From NCBI RefSeq assembly GCF_900107835.1, contig NZ_FNRG01000006.1:62001-126000 (forward strand): a stretch of DNA of 64,000 nucleotides, given 5' to 3'. Positions 32,896-40,949 of this stretch are shown piece after piece. This stretch comes from Oribacterium sp. KHPX15 (lineage in GTDB: Bacteria; Bacillota; Clostridia; Lachnospirales; Lachnospiraceae). The position numbers and the translations under genes are program-made. A model generated the notes under the pieces. That model had not been told where the DNA came from and did no database searches. It saw nothing but the letters and a program-made list of their open reading frames with translations. Within the stretch, counting starts at the first letter, position 1; each line of letters begins with the position of its first letter.

Positions 32896-35313
32896 TTAAT
32901 CATCAGTCTCAAGCCTGAAACCCAGAGGATATTTGCGGGGTTCCTTCTTGTTAAGTATCTCGGCACTTTCCGAAGCAGCCAGGCGGAAGTCCTGTCTGGT
33001 TATGAGGCGTCCGTCATTCTGGTCGATCTCAGCCCGGAGAAGAGTTTTTGACCAGGTCATGTCAAAAAGATTTCTTACATAACGGGCGTTGGTAAACTTG
33101 CCGGACTTTGTAACCTTTTCCGGAAGCTTGTCAAAATACTTAAGGATCTCTTCACGGAGTCCTTCCTCGAGACTGAACTTATTTCTGCGGACCATCCTGA
33201 GGAATATATCGCCGAGTTCCTTTCTGCTGAAGTCTTTGAACTCGATTTCACTGTACATTACCTTATCTATGTCAGGAACATCCTTACGTACTTTTTCAAG
33301 TTCTTCGAATGTGAGTGCAAGGATTACAACCAGATTCCTGTTGGCTTCCATTTCCGAGATAAGAGTTTCCAGCGCTTCCTTATGGAAGTCATATTCAGGT
33401 TTGTCGTTATCTTCATCAGTATCGTCAAAATCTTCGCTTTCCTCATCCAAATCGCCAACCATCTCTTTGATTTCCGGATATGGCTCATCTATGAAGAGTA
33501 TGGAGTCCAGAGCATCTCTGCATATGCTGAGAGTTTTTGGAACGGTTTCTCCCGGGACTGTTCCCATGAGATCCTTCATGCTGTGCTCTATGATCTCGCC
33601 CTTTTTGAGAATGCCTTTCTCACGAAGGATATCGCCGAGAAGTCTCGCCACAACAGTTCTGCCTGTTCCGGGATTACCCACAAACCTTATATTGAGAGGC
33701 TGTTTCGTTTCCGACATTTCCTTAATGAGGATATTTAATTGTTCACGGACCTCCTCGGTGCCGATCATATCCACAAGCTCCTGCTCCGGAGTTGAGGTAT
33801 CGTGGTGCTTTACTATAAGGTCGCCAATGTCTTTGCCGGTAATTTCCGTAAGGCTCTTTTCTTCTGTGTGCTTTTTATTTTCTGAAGCTTTGGATGACTT
33901 TTTCTTTTCATTCTTTGCATCCGGTTTATCCTTTTCTTCTTCCGTGATGCTCTGCTCCAGCTTCTTGAGAACCATTTCCTTAACTATCTTTCCTATGGTA
34001 TTCATTCCATAGAAACGTCCATCGGACTTCTCTTCCGCTATACGTTTTCTGAATATGGTCAGAGCTTCCGGGGAAATGCTGTAGCCGTAATCCTCAAGCT
34101 GGGAAACCGCTGTTTCCTCAAGAAGCTTCTGGTTAAGAGGAGGAAGTGTTACCACTTCGACAGTAAAGATATCCCCTATTACATCCGCTACCTGATTAAG
34201 GATCTTCTTCTCAACGTAGGGTATCCTGAAAACATATCTGTACATATCCTTTTGTCCGTACAGGAACAGAAGGAAATCTCTGAACTCAGGATCGTCTATC
34301 TGTCCAACCCAGGCGCTGATATCTATGCAGTACATACTGGCCTCGGTCTGGACTATGAACTGCTTTGCCATGGTGGTGGGAAGACCTATGGATCTTCCGC
34401 AGGCAAGCTGTATCTCACAGCCGCCGTACTCTGACGGAAGCAGATTCTCATCACGCATGAGATCGAAAAACATTGAGACTCTGGCGTTAATGCCTATATC
34501 CTGCTCTGCCGAGAAAAGATAGGCTCTGTCCTCCAGGACATCAATGAACTCCTCTGTCTGAAGAGCCGGAGCGATGCGGTTCAGGCGTTCGCAAAGTGAA
34601 ATGAGACTGTCACTTCCTTTAAGATTCTTTATTCTCTGAAAAGCCGGGGCGATGTCGCCGTCTTCCTTCTTGTTTCCGAAGGAGATGGGATCCTGTCCGA
34701 GCTTTTTCTCGGATTTTTTGGATTTTACATTATCCTGATCCTTGCCTTTTTTGGAAGGCTTACCCAGGGTGCCGGCGCCCTCTTCCCCTACTGTTACTAT
34801 TTCTGTATCATCAGAGTCTTCGGAATCCTCCTTCGTGGATGTATCAGGAGCTGTCCTCATGCGTTTGCGGCTTGATGCCCCCTTTGCCTGTTCATGGCCG
34901 CTTTCTTTGCTGCCGCCTTCTTCGAAACCGGTAAGCTTCTCGGTATGGGATTCTTTGCCGGAAGATTTTCTCTTATGAGTGCCTCCGGATTCAGGTTCAT
35001 TCTGCTCTGATTCATCATCTTCTTCGTCCTCATCACTGAGGGCGCTGATTCTGTAGTTGATTATGGCTTCCTGAACATCGTAATCCATCTCGAATCTGTT
35101 CTGGAGAATCTGTCTAAGGTAGTAAACCGCTTTCTCCTCGTCAAGAACATTTTCATCATAGATAAAGGTGGTTTTTGTGACTCCAAGGTACTGTACTTCC
35201 AGAGGAAGTTGTTCTGTCATGTCCTTGGCAATGATGTGTGAAGGAACACTCATGTCTTTTTCCGAAACAGCGGCAAGCCACTGCTCGTCAATAAAAACTG
35301 TTAATGCTCTCAT
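32896..35313 (-). CDS. Tandem AAA+ protein (SpoVK/CbbX-like) with altered P-loop
   Basis: Large cytoplasmic protein of 805 residues. Residues 1-95 form a small N-terminal domain; 95-210 are low-complexity, acidic then basic, probably disordered. Residues 215-430 look like a degenerate AAA+ unit: the lid helices resemble CbbX (TLPPLNQKLLEETAVSQLEDYGYSISPEAL is lid-like) but no Walker A is visible. After a second charged linker (440-490) a CbbX/SpoVK-like AAA+ domain follows. Its Walker A reads GNPGTGRT (residues 546-553), with Arg in place of the invariant Lys, and Walker B is ILFIDEPY. An acidic insertion (EESEDFDDTDEDND) lies after Walker B. Function unknown; ATP hydrolysis may be impaired. 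Confidence 0.8.
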   Translation of the reverse strand: MRALTVFIDEQWLAAVSEKDMSVPSHIIAKDMTEQLPLEVQYLGVTKTTFIYDENVLDEEKAVYYLRQILQNRFEMDYDVQEAIINYRISALSDEDEEDDESEQNEPESGGTHKRKSSGKESHTEKLTGFEEGGSKESGHEQAKGASSRKRMRTAPDTSTKEDSEDSDDTEIVTVGEEGAGTLGKPSKKGKDQDNVKSKKSEKKLGQDPISFGNKKEDGDIAPAFQRIKNLKGSDSLISLCERLNRIAPALQTEEFIDVLEDRAYLFSAEQDIGINARVSMFFDLMRDENLLPSEYGGCEIQLACGRSIGLPTTMAKQFIVQTEASMYCIDISAWVGQIDDPEFRDFLLFLYGQKDMYRYVFRIPYVEKKILNQVADVIGDIFTVEVVTLPPLNQKLLEETAVSQLEDYGYSISPEALTIFRKRIAEEKSDGRFYGMNTIGKIVKEMVLKKLEQSITEEEKDKPDAKNEKKKSSKASENKKHTEEKSLTEITGKDIGDLIVKHHDTSTPEQELVDMIGTEEVREQLNILIKEMSETKQPLNIRFVGNPGTGRTVVARLLGDILREKGILKKGEIIEHSMKDLMGTVPGETVPKTLSICRDALDSILFIDEPYPEIKEMVGDLDEESEDFDDTDEDNDKPEYDFHKEALETLISEMEANRNLVVILALTFEELEKVRKDVPDIDKVMYSEIEFKDFSRKELGDIFLRMVRRNKFSLEEGLREEILKYFDKLPEKVTKSGKFTNARYVRNLFDMTWSKTLLRAEIDQNDGRLITRQDFRLAASESAEILNKKEPRKYPLGFRLETDD

Positions 35314-35447
35314 AAAGCTCTCCTATAAACGCTTTTTTTCGCCGGCTAAATCTGAAATATAAATGCAGACCCTGTCGGATCTTATATATGCGTATATTTT
35401 TTATCTATTATCTCTGATGAGGGACGGTCAATAAACAGGCTTTATTC

Positions 35448-36290
35448 TCAGCCTATTTTTGAAAGCTGTCCTGCAATACTGCCATCGTAATTGTAATAAA
35501 CGATTGTATTGTAATCAGAGAATAATAAATATGATTCCTGATCCTTTTGGTTTGATTTAAACATTATGATGCCGGGATGAGGAATATTCTTGCCGACGTA
35601 GGTGTAGGTGATTGTATCAAGGCCATCATCGTCCAGCAGAAGTACATTGAGCACGGTTTCGGAGGTTTCTGTAATCTCCATGGTATAGTATTTTGTCTTT
35701 GTGTTTTGGAACGTTATGGGACCGGAATATATTCCGGTGAAGCTGTTTCCGTGCAGCTGGGCAGCTCTCACTTTTGCCAGGTTTACAGCATTTTGATCAC
35801 TGCTCATACGAACCATGACATGACCGTTAACTGTCCACCGACCAAGGGGATCCACTGTTAATCCATCCGGGGTGACGGTGTTGACAAGATAAGAATCGGA
35901 ATTCAGGAAATAGTATCTTTCTGCCAGCCCGTTTCCTGTGGTGTCAGCCCACAGCCAGGCACCCTTTGCGTCTTCTATCTGCTGCAATGTCATTGTTGAA
36001 GCATCTATACCCCGGGCGTTTGGATTCATGGCGTAAGTGGGTTCACTCATTCCGGTATTTGCGATGGTTCCCTCTCCTATGATGGTATAGGCGAGGGATT
36101 CCGCGGGAAATGCGAGGAGCATGAAAAACGCCATCGAAAGCGCCTGCAGTTTAATTAAACGTTTAGATGTTGATGTCTTTTTATTCACTACACTTTTGGC
36201 AGTAATGTCCTTCGTATCAAACGGACTGTTAAAAGTTGAAGCTTTGAGGTTCATTGACTTTATGAAGTTTGATGTATTTGGATTTATCAT
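35448..36290 (-). CDS. Secreted protein with a wall-binding-like repeat
   Basis: Protein of 280 residues. A polar N-terminal segment of about 44 residues precedes a hydrophobic stretch (LQALSMAFFMLLAFPAESLA, about 48-67) that fits an extended signal peptide with cleavage after SLA. Residues 105-155 (AWLWADTTGNGLAERYYF, then PDGLTVDPLGRWTVNG) resemble one choline/cell-wall-binding repeat of Lachnospiraceae surface proteins. The rest is beta-rich and unassigned. AAAGGA lies before the ATG. It is alone, downstream of a stable hairpin (36314-36355). An extracellular or wall-attached role is likely; no catalytic motif seen. Confidence 0.7.
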   Translation of the reverse strand: MINPNTSNFIKSMNLKASTFNSPFDTKDITAKSVVNKKTSTSKRLIKLQALSMAFFMLLAFPAESLAYTIIGEGTIANTGMSEPTYAMNPNARGIDASTMTLQQIEDAKGAWLWADTTGNGLAERYYFLNSDSYLVNTVTPDGLTVDPLGRWTVNGHVMVRMSSDQNAVNLAKVRAAQLHGNSFTGIYSGPITFQNTKTKYYTMEITETSETVLNVLLLDDDGLDTITYTYVGKNIPHPGIIMFKSNQKDQESYLLFSDYNTIVYYNYDGSIAGQLSKIG

Positions 36291-36313
36291 AATAATATCC
36301 TTTCGTTGTCATG

Positions 36314-36355
36314 GACAGAAACCCACTTGCTTTAGCAGGTGGGAGGAGTCCTGTT
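36314..36355. other. Stable hairpin upstream of the secreted-protein gene
   Basis: CCCACTTGC and GCAGGTGGG (one G-U) form a nine-base stem with a TTTA loop, inside an outer ACAG/CTGT pair. It lies 25-65 bases upstream of the start codon. The shape resembles end hairpins of IS200/IS605 elements, but no transposase or TnpB remnant is near. Confidence 0.4.
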
Positions 36356-36375
36356 CATATGCATCTCCTTCTGTT

Positions 36376-36612
36376 TTGACTGATTATCACGAACAAAATC
36401 TTATATATAATAATAGCATAGTTGAGTCGAAAATTTGACGTATTTTTTTTGCATATCCGGGATCAAAAGAAAAATTCTTTCATTACTTTCACAGTATAAT
36501 ACCCGGAGTCATATGGGAATCCGGGGGGACTTGGGCAGACATCATCGAGAAGTCCGATGTTAAGTACCGGAATAACAAGCTTGTCGTTTTTCTGAAATGG
36601 CGGAAAACCAGG
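36376..36612. other. Intergenic region without recognised gene
   Basis: AT-rich in the first part (36400-36480). I see no ribosome site with an open frame and no strong structure besides the tRNA terminator that follows. It presumably carries the promoter of the secreted-protein gene. Confidence 0.4.
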
Positions 36613-36670
36613 AAAAAACAAAAACGGCAGAAGCCACGTAATTCCTGAGGGAATGGGGCTTCTGCCGTTT
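36613..36670 (-). terminator. Terminator of tRNA-Leu
   Basis: AACGGCAGAAGCC and GGCTTCTGCCGTT form a 13-bp stem with an inner TTCC/GGAA pair, followed by TTTGTTTTTT on the minus strand. Confidence 0.85.
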
Positions 36671-36680
36671 GTTTGATTTC

Positions 36681-36761
36681 TGAGGTTGATGGGACTTGAA
36701 CCCACACGTCAGGGACACAGGAACCTAAATCCTGCGCGTCTGCCAATTCCGCCACAACCTC
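36681..36761 (-). tRNA. tRNA-Leu (anticodon TAG)
   Basis: Acceptor stem GAGGTTG/CAACCTC with discriminator A; anticodon stem CAGGA/TCCTG with loop TTTAGGT gives anticodon TAG (reads CUA and related Leu codons). A long variable arm fits class II tRNA. The T arm GTGGGTTCAAGTCCCAT is normal. CCA is not encoded. Confidence 0.95.
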
Positions 36762-36957
36762 ACGTTTGTGTATGATACAATCACCGTCTTATCTTAGCAA
36801 ATGAGAGGCGGATTATCCAGTGTTTTTTGACCCGGTAATTTATTTTCAAAAAGAGCCGGGAACTCCGTCCCTCCTCTATTAACGCACTTTTGGGAGCTTT
36901 AATCTCTGAGTTTTATTTCGGCATAAAGCTGTCGGGAAATAAATAAAGGCGGGACAT

Positions 36958-37887
36958 TTATGAAGGAATCAGCTCTTTCCTGCAGAGATTACTGTATTTA
37001 TTTTCGAAGTCTTTGACGGAAACGGGCTTTGAGAAAAGGTAGCCCTGATAGACATCACATCCCATGGAATTAAGCATTGCAAACTGATTTGGTGTTTCTA
37101 CACCCTCGGTTACGGTTCCTATGCCGAGACGTTTAGCCATAAAGATGATAGAATCCAGAATTATCTCTCCCCGGTCTTCGTTTGAAGATTTGCTGAGAAA
37201 TCCCGTGTCGATCTTTATCACGTCGGCATTGATGTCTTTAAGCATATTCAGTGAAGAGTAACCGCTTCCGAAGTCATCGATCTCGATCAGAAATCCGGCC
37301 TTCTTAAGACGCATAATGAGATTGTTTACAACAGAGGGATTTTTTATGATAACGGATTCTGTTATCTCGAGGTGAAGCCTTGACGGATCTACATCATATT
37401 TATGTACAAGATCAGTTATGACCTTGAAAACATCCATGAGTTCCATATCTTTGGGGGATATATTGATGGAAATGTGGAGGTCTTTAAATTCTGTATGCTT
37501 CCACTCCCTGAGCTTACAGACAGCAAGCTCCCATATGTAACTGTCAAGCTTGCCGATAAGATCGGATTTTTCAAGAATAGGGATAAATGCATTTGGCGGA
37601 ATGATGGTGTTGCTGTCTTTTCGCCATCGAACCAGAGCTTCCGCGCCTATCAGATCCCCGTAGGGATCCATCTGGGGCTGCAGGTAAATTCTGAATTCTC
37701 TGTGTTTCAAAGCGTAGTCAAAGTTTGCAATTATGGACTTTTCCGTAAGAGTCTTCTGCTCTGTGCAAGGCAGGTATTTTTCGCGGGTTTTTAATGTTGC
37801 GGCATTCCTTATTTTTTCAAAAAAATGATATAGAAAGGGATTTATAGCTATGTTTCCAAAGCTGAAATAAGCATAGTTGTTTAACAT
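36958..37887 (-). CDS. EAL-domain cyclic-di-GMP phosphodiesterase
   Basis: Protein of 309 residues; residues 50-300 are an EAL domain. Catalytic motifs are complete: EALVRW, NISPKD, LEITES, EIDDFGSGYSS, DVIKIDTGFL, TEGVET and QGYLFSKP. It should therefore hydrolyse c-di-GMP to pGpG. The first 45 residues are short and hydrophobic at the start but not a clear membrane anchor; no GGDEF or sensor domain is attached. It is monocistronic, between tRNA genes. Two GGDEF proteins at 46.3 and 54.3 kb could supply the substrate. Confidence 0.92.
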   Translation of the reverse strand: MLNNYAYFSFGNIAINPFLYHFFEKIRNAATLKTREKYLPCTEQKTLTEKSIIANFDYALKHREFRIYLQPQMDPYGDLIGAEALVRWRKDSNTIIPPNAFIPILEKSDLIGKLDSYIWELAVCKLREWKHTEFKDLHISINISPKDMELMDVFKVITDLVHKYDVDPSRLHLEITESVIIKNPSVVNNLIMRLKKAGFLIEIDDFGSGYSSLNMLKDINADVIKIDTGFLSKSSNEDRGEIILDSIIFMAKRLGIGTVTEGVETPNQFAMLNSMGCDVYQGYLFSKPVSVKDFENKYSNLCRKELIPS

Positions 37888-37983
37888 ATATTTTTTTCCT
37901 TACTTTTATATTTGATTAAATTCTTGGGATTTGTTTTTTGACCGGATATTCAGAAGATATCGGGATTAAAAGAATTTTAAAAT

Positions 37984-38012
37984 AAAAAAAACTTGATGAA
38001 TCAATCATCAAG
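37984..38012 (-). terminator. Terminator of the tRNA cluster
   Basis: CTTGATGA and TCATCAAG arms around a TTGAT loop, followed by eight T on the minus strand, 17 bases after tRNA-Lys. Confidence 0.9.
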
Positions 38013-38028
38013 GAAAATACATAAGAGA

Positions 38029-38101
38029 TGAGGCTGACGGGATTCGAACTCGCGACAACTTGATTAAAAGTCAAGTGCTCTACCGACTGAGCTACAGCCT
38101 C
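38029..38101 (-). tRNA. tRNA-Lys (anticodon TTT)
   Basis: Acceptor GAGGCTG/CAGCCTC, discriminator A; anticodon stem CTTGA/TCAAG with loop CTTTTAA gives TTT. D arm GCTCAGTCGGTAGAGC and T arm GCGAGTTCGAATCCCGT are standard. Last gene of the four-tRNA cluster. Confidence 0.96.
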
Positions 38102-38106
38102 ATGAA

Positions 38107-38178
38107 CAGGGCCAGTTGGATTCGAACCAACGAATGCAGGCGTCAAAGGCCTGTGCCTTACCGCTTGGCGATAGCCCC
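38107..38178 (-). tRNA. tRNA-Gln (anticodon TTG)
   Basis: Acceptor GGGGCTA/TGGCCCT with two wobble pairs, discriminator G; anticodon stem CAGGC/GCCTG with loop CTTTGAC gives TTG. D arm GCCAAGCGGTAAGGC is typical of tRNA-Gln. Confidence 0.95.
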
Positions 38179-38198
38179 ACTTTAGCCTGCTGGCTAAG

Positions 38199-38273
38199 GG
38201 TGGGTACCGGAACTCGAATCCGGGATCTCCAGAACCACAATCTGGCGCGATAACCAACTACGCTATACCCACC
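38199..38273 (-). tRNA. tRNA-His (anticodon GTG)
   Basis: Acceptor GTGGGTA/TACCCAC plus the extra G(-1) opposite C73, the His identity element; anticodon stem CCAGA/TCTGG with loop TTGTGGT gives GTG. Confidence 0.96.
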
Positions 38274-38324
38274 ATATTACGGTCGCTTAAGCGAACCAAT
38301 GTAATTCTCTTTTAGAAAGAGAAA

Positions 38325-38398
<74 letters not shown>

Positions 38399-38428
38399 AT
38401 TTTGTCGCTCGTTTCAAGCGACTCAGTT

Positions 38429-38457
38429 ATTCTAGCGAATAGCTGATTGAATGTCAA
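38429..38457 (-). promoter_or_regulatory. Promoter of the tRNA Arg-His-Gln-Lys operon
   Basis: TTGACA (38452-38457) and TAGAAT (38429-38434) are 17 bases apart on the minus strand, about 31 bases before tRNA-Arg. Confidence 0.8.
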
Positions 38458-38485
38458 CACAAATTTTTGATTTTTTATTTTTATT

Positions 38486-38516
38486 TTACGAGGGCCCTTA
38501 GACCCTCGTAAAACCG
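38486..38516. other. Hairpin after kdgA
   Basis: TTTTACGAGGG pairs with CCCTCGTAAAA. On the minus strand it follows the kdgA stop but lacks a downstream T run apart from the paired T tract, so it may be an imperfect terminator. Confidence 0.5.
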
Positions 38517-38521
38517 TCATA

Positions 38522-39154
38522 TCAGTGTGTAAGATCGTATGCTTCACGGCAAAGCTTTGCGATTCCGTCCCAATCCTTTGCTGCTACCATATCCTTCTTG
38601 CATACCCATGTTCCGCCAACGCTGATGATCTTGTCGAAACCGAGATACTCGTTAACATTATCAACACTTACTCCGCCTGTAGGCATGAACTTGAGCTGAG
38701 GGAATACGCTGGCAAGTGACTTGATGGTCTTAAGTCCGCCATAGTTTCCTGCAGGGAAGAACTTAACCATAGGAAGGTTGTATCTTAATGCGTTTGTGAT
38801 ATCTGTAGGAGTACATGTTCCCGGGCAGTATGCTACACCGTGTCCGATAGCGCACTGTGCAACTTCATCAGAGAATGAAGGTGCAACGATGAACTGAGCG
38901 CCTGCATTGATAGCACGTGTGCACTGCTCACGGTCAAGGATGGTTCCTGCACCGACAACAACATTTGGACACTCCTTAGCGATACGTGCGATGGCTTCTG
39001 CTGCGGCAGGTGTTCTGAAAGTAACCTCAGCCATAGGAAGCTTTCCGGCCTCAAGAGCCTTTGCAAGAGGAACTGCATCCTCAACATCATCGATAACTAC
39101 TACAGGACAAACCTTGATCTCTGCAAGCTTAGCCATAAAATCTTGTTGTGTCAT
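38522..39154 (-). CDS. kdgA: 2-keto-3-deoxy-6-phosphogluconate aldolase
   Basis: Splits KDPG into pyruvate and glyceraldehyde-3-phosphate, the end of the hexuronate route. It has 210 residues. The catalytic Glu lies in AEVTFRTPAA near residue 45, the Schiff-base Lys in MVKFFPAGNYGG near 133 and the phosphate-binding segment is FMPTGGVS near 158. A cre-like palindrome and a GTATAC motif lie 70-100 bases upstream, shared with the uxu genes. KDG kinase is not in the window. Confidence 0.96.
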   Translation of the reverse strand: MTQQDFMAKLAEIKVCPVVVIDDVEDAVPLAKALEAGKLPMAEVTFRTPAAAEAIARIAKECPNVVVGAGTILDREQCTRAINAGAQFIVAPSFSDEVAQCAIGHGVAYCPGTCTPTDITNALRYNLPMVKFFPAGNYGGLKTIKSLASVFPQLKFMPTGGVSVDNVNEYLGFDKIISVGGTWVCKKDMVAAKDWDGIAKLCREAYDLTH

Positions 39155-39223
39155 AACATATCTCCTTTATTTTCAATAAAAAAACTTATCATATGCGGTA
39201 ATGCACGGGGGATTGGCATTACC

Positions 39224-39255
39224 TTGGTATACATATAATTGTAACCGCTTACATT
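39224..39255 (-). promoter_or_regulatory. GTATAC element and cre site upstream of kdgA
   Basis: TGTATACCAA on the minus strand (39224-39233) matches elements before uxuA and the FadR-type regulator. The adjacent sequence ATGTAAGCGGTTACA fits the CcpA consensus WTGNAANCGNWNNCW at every position and is itself palindromic (39240-39253). Confidence 0.6.
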
Positions 39256-39323
39256 TTTGTATTATATAGGATTATCGTCCGGCTTACAAGAGGGAATTTA
39301 CTATATTTTTAAAGAATAAACAT

Positions 39324-39390
39324 GTACCGGCGGGGACGGTTCTCTCCGGTGAGAACCGTCCCTGCCGGTGAGAACCGTCCCTGCCGGTAC
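39324..39390. repeat. GGGGACGG-type inverted repeat with extra arm
   Basis: A left arm (GTACCGGCGGGGACGGTTCT) faces two consecutive copies of the right arm (GAGAACCGTCCCTGCCGGT), the second ending in AC to complete the palindrome. The duplicated arm suggests slippage or alternative folding. It lies between kdgA's promoter and the RdgB-YfcE terminator. Confidence 0.8.
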
Positions 39391-39399
39391 TGAGTGAAA

Positions 39400-39430
39400 T
39401 AAAAAAGGAAACGCCGTAATAGCGTTTCCC
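39400..39430 (-). terminator. Terminator of the RdgB-YfcE gene
   Basis: GGAAACGC/GCGTTTCC arms followed by six T on the minus strand, 20 bases after the stop codon. Confidence 0.9.
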
Positions 39431-39449
39431 ATGATGGTTTTTGGTAATA

Positions 39450-40634
39450 TCAGTGGAGCTTCAGGTAAACCTGGTGGTAAGTCAGCTCCCCTTCTTTGCT
39501 TACGTCCACTACCATATAGGACGGACGTCTGTCAGACTGTCTCGGGTAACTGATGGAACCCGGATTTATACAGGTTACGCCGTTGATCTCCCTGAGATAA
39601 GGTCTGTGAGTGTGACCGAACATTGCGATATCGCAGCCGCGGGCCCTGGCCTCCTCTGTAAGCTGAGTAAGGTCCATGCCGACTCCGTAGTAGTGCCCGT
39701 GGGTAAGGAAGCACTTGTGTTTGCCCAGAGTGATCACCTGCTCTCTCGGAAGTTCTGTAAAAAAGTCATTATTGCCCTGGACAAAGTAGCATTCAACACC
39801 GTCACCGGCATATTGCTTTATCATATGCTCGGTTCCCTCGGAGTCTCCGAGATGTATGAGATAATCAATCATTCCGAGTCTTTTCAGAACATCTTTGAGA
39901 TTGTCATCCTTACGATGAGAATCGCTGACTATCAGGGCCGTCTGAAAGGGGCGGACAAGTCCGCTGCCCTCCTTTTTCTCAGGAAACGCACCGCTGTTAA
40001 TTCCTTTTTCTTTGTCTTCTCCGATAACCCGCTTTAAAAGCTCTCGCATAGCTCTCAGGGCTTTCCCTCTGTGGGACATACTGTTTTTCTCCTCTGCCGT
40101 AAGTTCTGCGGAAGTTTTTCCGTATTCTGGAAGATACAGTATAGGGTCATATCCGAAACCATTGGTTCCTTTGGGCTCCTTTGCTATGAGACCCTCGAAT
40201 TTTCCTTCTGTGTGAAAAACTCTTCCGTCGGCAAATACCGCGCAGATACTGCAGGCAAAGTGTGCTGCTCTCTCCTCCCCTTCTGCAAATCTCAGTTCAT
40301 GGATGATACGTGCATTTTTTATATCATAGGAGGTGTCCTCTCCCAGGTATCTTGCGCTGTAGATGCCCGGCATACCCAGCATGTAATTTACACATAATCC
40401 GGAGTCGTCGGACATGATAATGTCATCGTCCTCCAGCATGCCATGGGCCAGCATATAGCTTCTGATCCCGGAAGCCTTAAGCTCAGCATTCTCGGCAAAG
40501 GTCTTGCCGGTTTCGACGGGCTCAAAGTCGATTCCCAGCTCGCTCTTTGCAACGATATCCTCAGTTACATCCCCAAGAATCTGCCGGATCTCTTTCATTT
40601 TGTTTTTGTTATGGGTGGCAAAAATAATACGCAT
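39450..40634 (-). CDS. Fused XTP/dITP pyrophosphatase and YfcE-like phosphoesterase
   Basis: One open frame of 394 residues joins two enzymes. Residues 1-200 are RdgB/HAM1: FATHNKNKMKEI, MSDDSGLCV, SARYLGED, GTNGFGYDPI and MSHRGKALR, which hydrolyse non-canonical purine NTPs. Residues 230-394 are a calcineurin-like phosphoesterase of the YfcE/MJ0936 type: VSDSHRK, HLGDSEG, VQGNNDF, THGHYYG and GHTHRP, all metal ligands present. A linker of about 30 residues joins them. In many Lachnospiraceae the two genes are adjacent; here they are fused without frameshift. Confidence 0.93.
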   Translation of the reverse strand: MRIIFATHNKNKMKEIRQILGDVTEDIVAKSELGIDFEPVETGKTFAENAELKASGIRSYMLAHGMLEDDDIIMSDDSGLCVNYMLGMPGIYSARYLGEDTSYDIKNARIIHELRFAEGEERAAHFACSICAVFADGRVFHTEGKFEGLIAKEPKGTNGFGYDPILYLPEYGKTSAELTAEEKNSMSHRGKALRAMRELLKRVIGEDKEKGINSGAFPEKKEGSGLVRPFQTALIVSDSHRKDDNLKDVLKRLGMIDYLIHLGDSEGTEHMIKQYAGDGVECYFVQGNNDFFTELPREQVITLGKHKCFLTHGHYYGVGMDLTQLTEEARARGCDIAMFGHTHRPYLREINGVTCINPGSISYPRQSDRRPSYMVVDVSKEGELTYHQVYLKLH

Positions 40635-40949
40635 AATGTCTACTTTCTTTTTCTGTGAGTTTACTGCAGCTTTTGAATCCGGGACCCTTCAGGGAATCCG
40701 ATAAAGTGGTTCCCCACTTTATGAAATGTCTGCACTTATGTGTACAGTATAAAGGGTGAATTCGCTGCAGCAAAATATAAATATTTTTTCAATAAGTAAT
40801 CATACCGCAGATACAGCCTAAGATGAAAGTCTTATTTGCTTTTGGAGCTATTATAAATAGTGTCGAAGTGAGGATTCCAATAACACAGCAACACAGGGGA
40901 AGGCTCTCGCTGTCGAAAACCTTCCCCTGTGGCACTTTATGGTATTCTA
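40635..40949. other. Intergenic region with two hairpins
   Basis: ATAAAGTGG/CCACTTTAT near 40703-40723 and a 12-bp stem CACAGGGGAAGG/CCTTCCCCTGTG (40892-40931). The second follows the uxuB stop and probably ends that transcript although no T run is evident; its loop holds GGCTCTCGCTG. No gene seen. Confidence 0.6.

Noticed and set aside
36463-36755. Minus-strand frames of 80-88 codons over the tRNA-Leu gene
   Set aside because: They read through the tRNA and its terminator and have no ribosome site.
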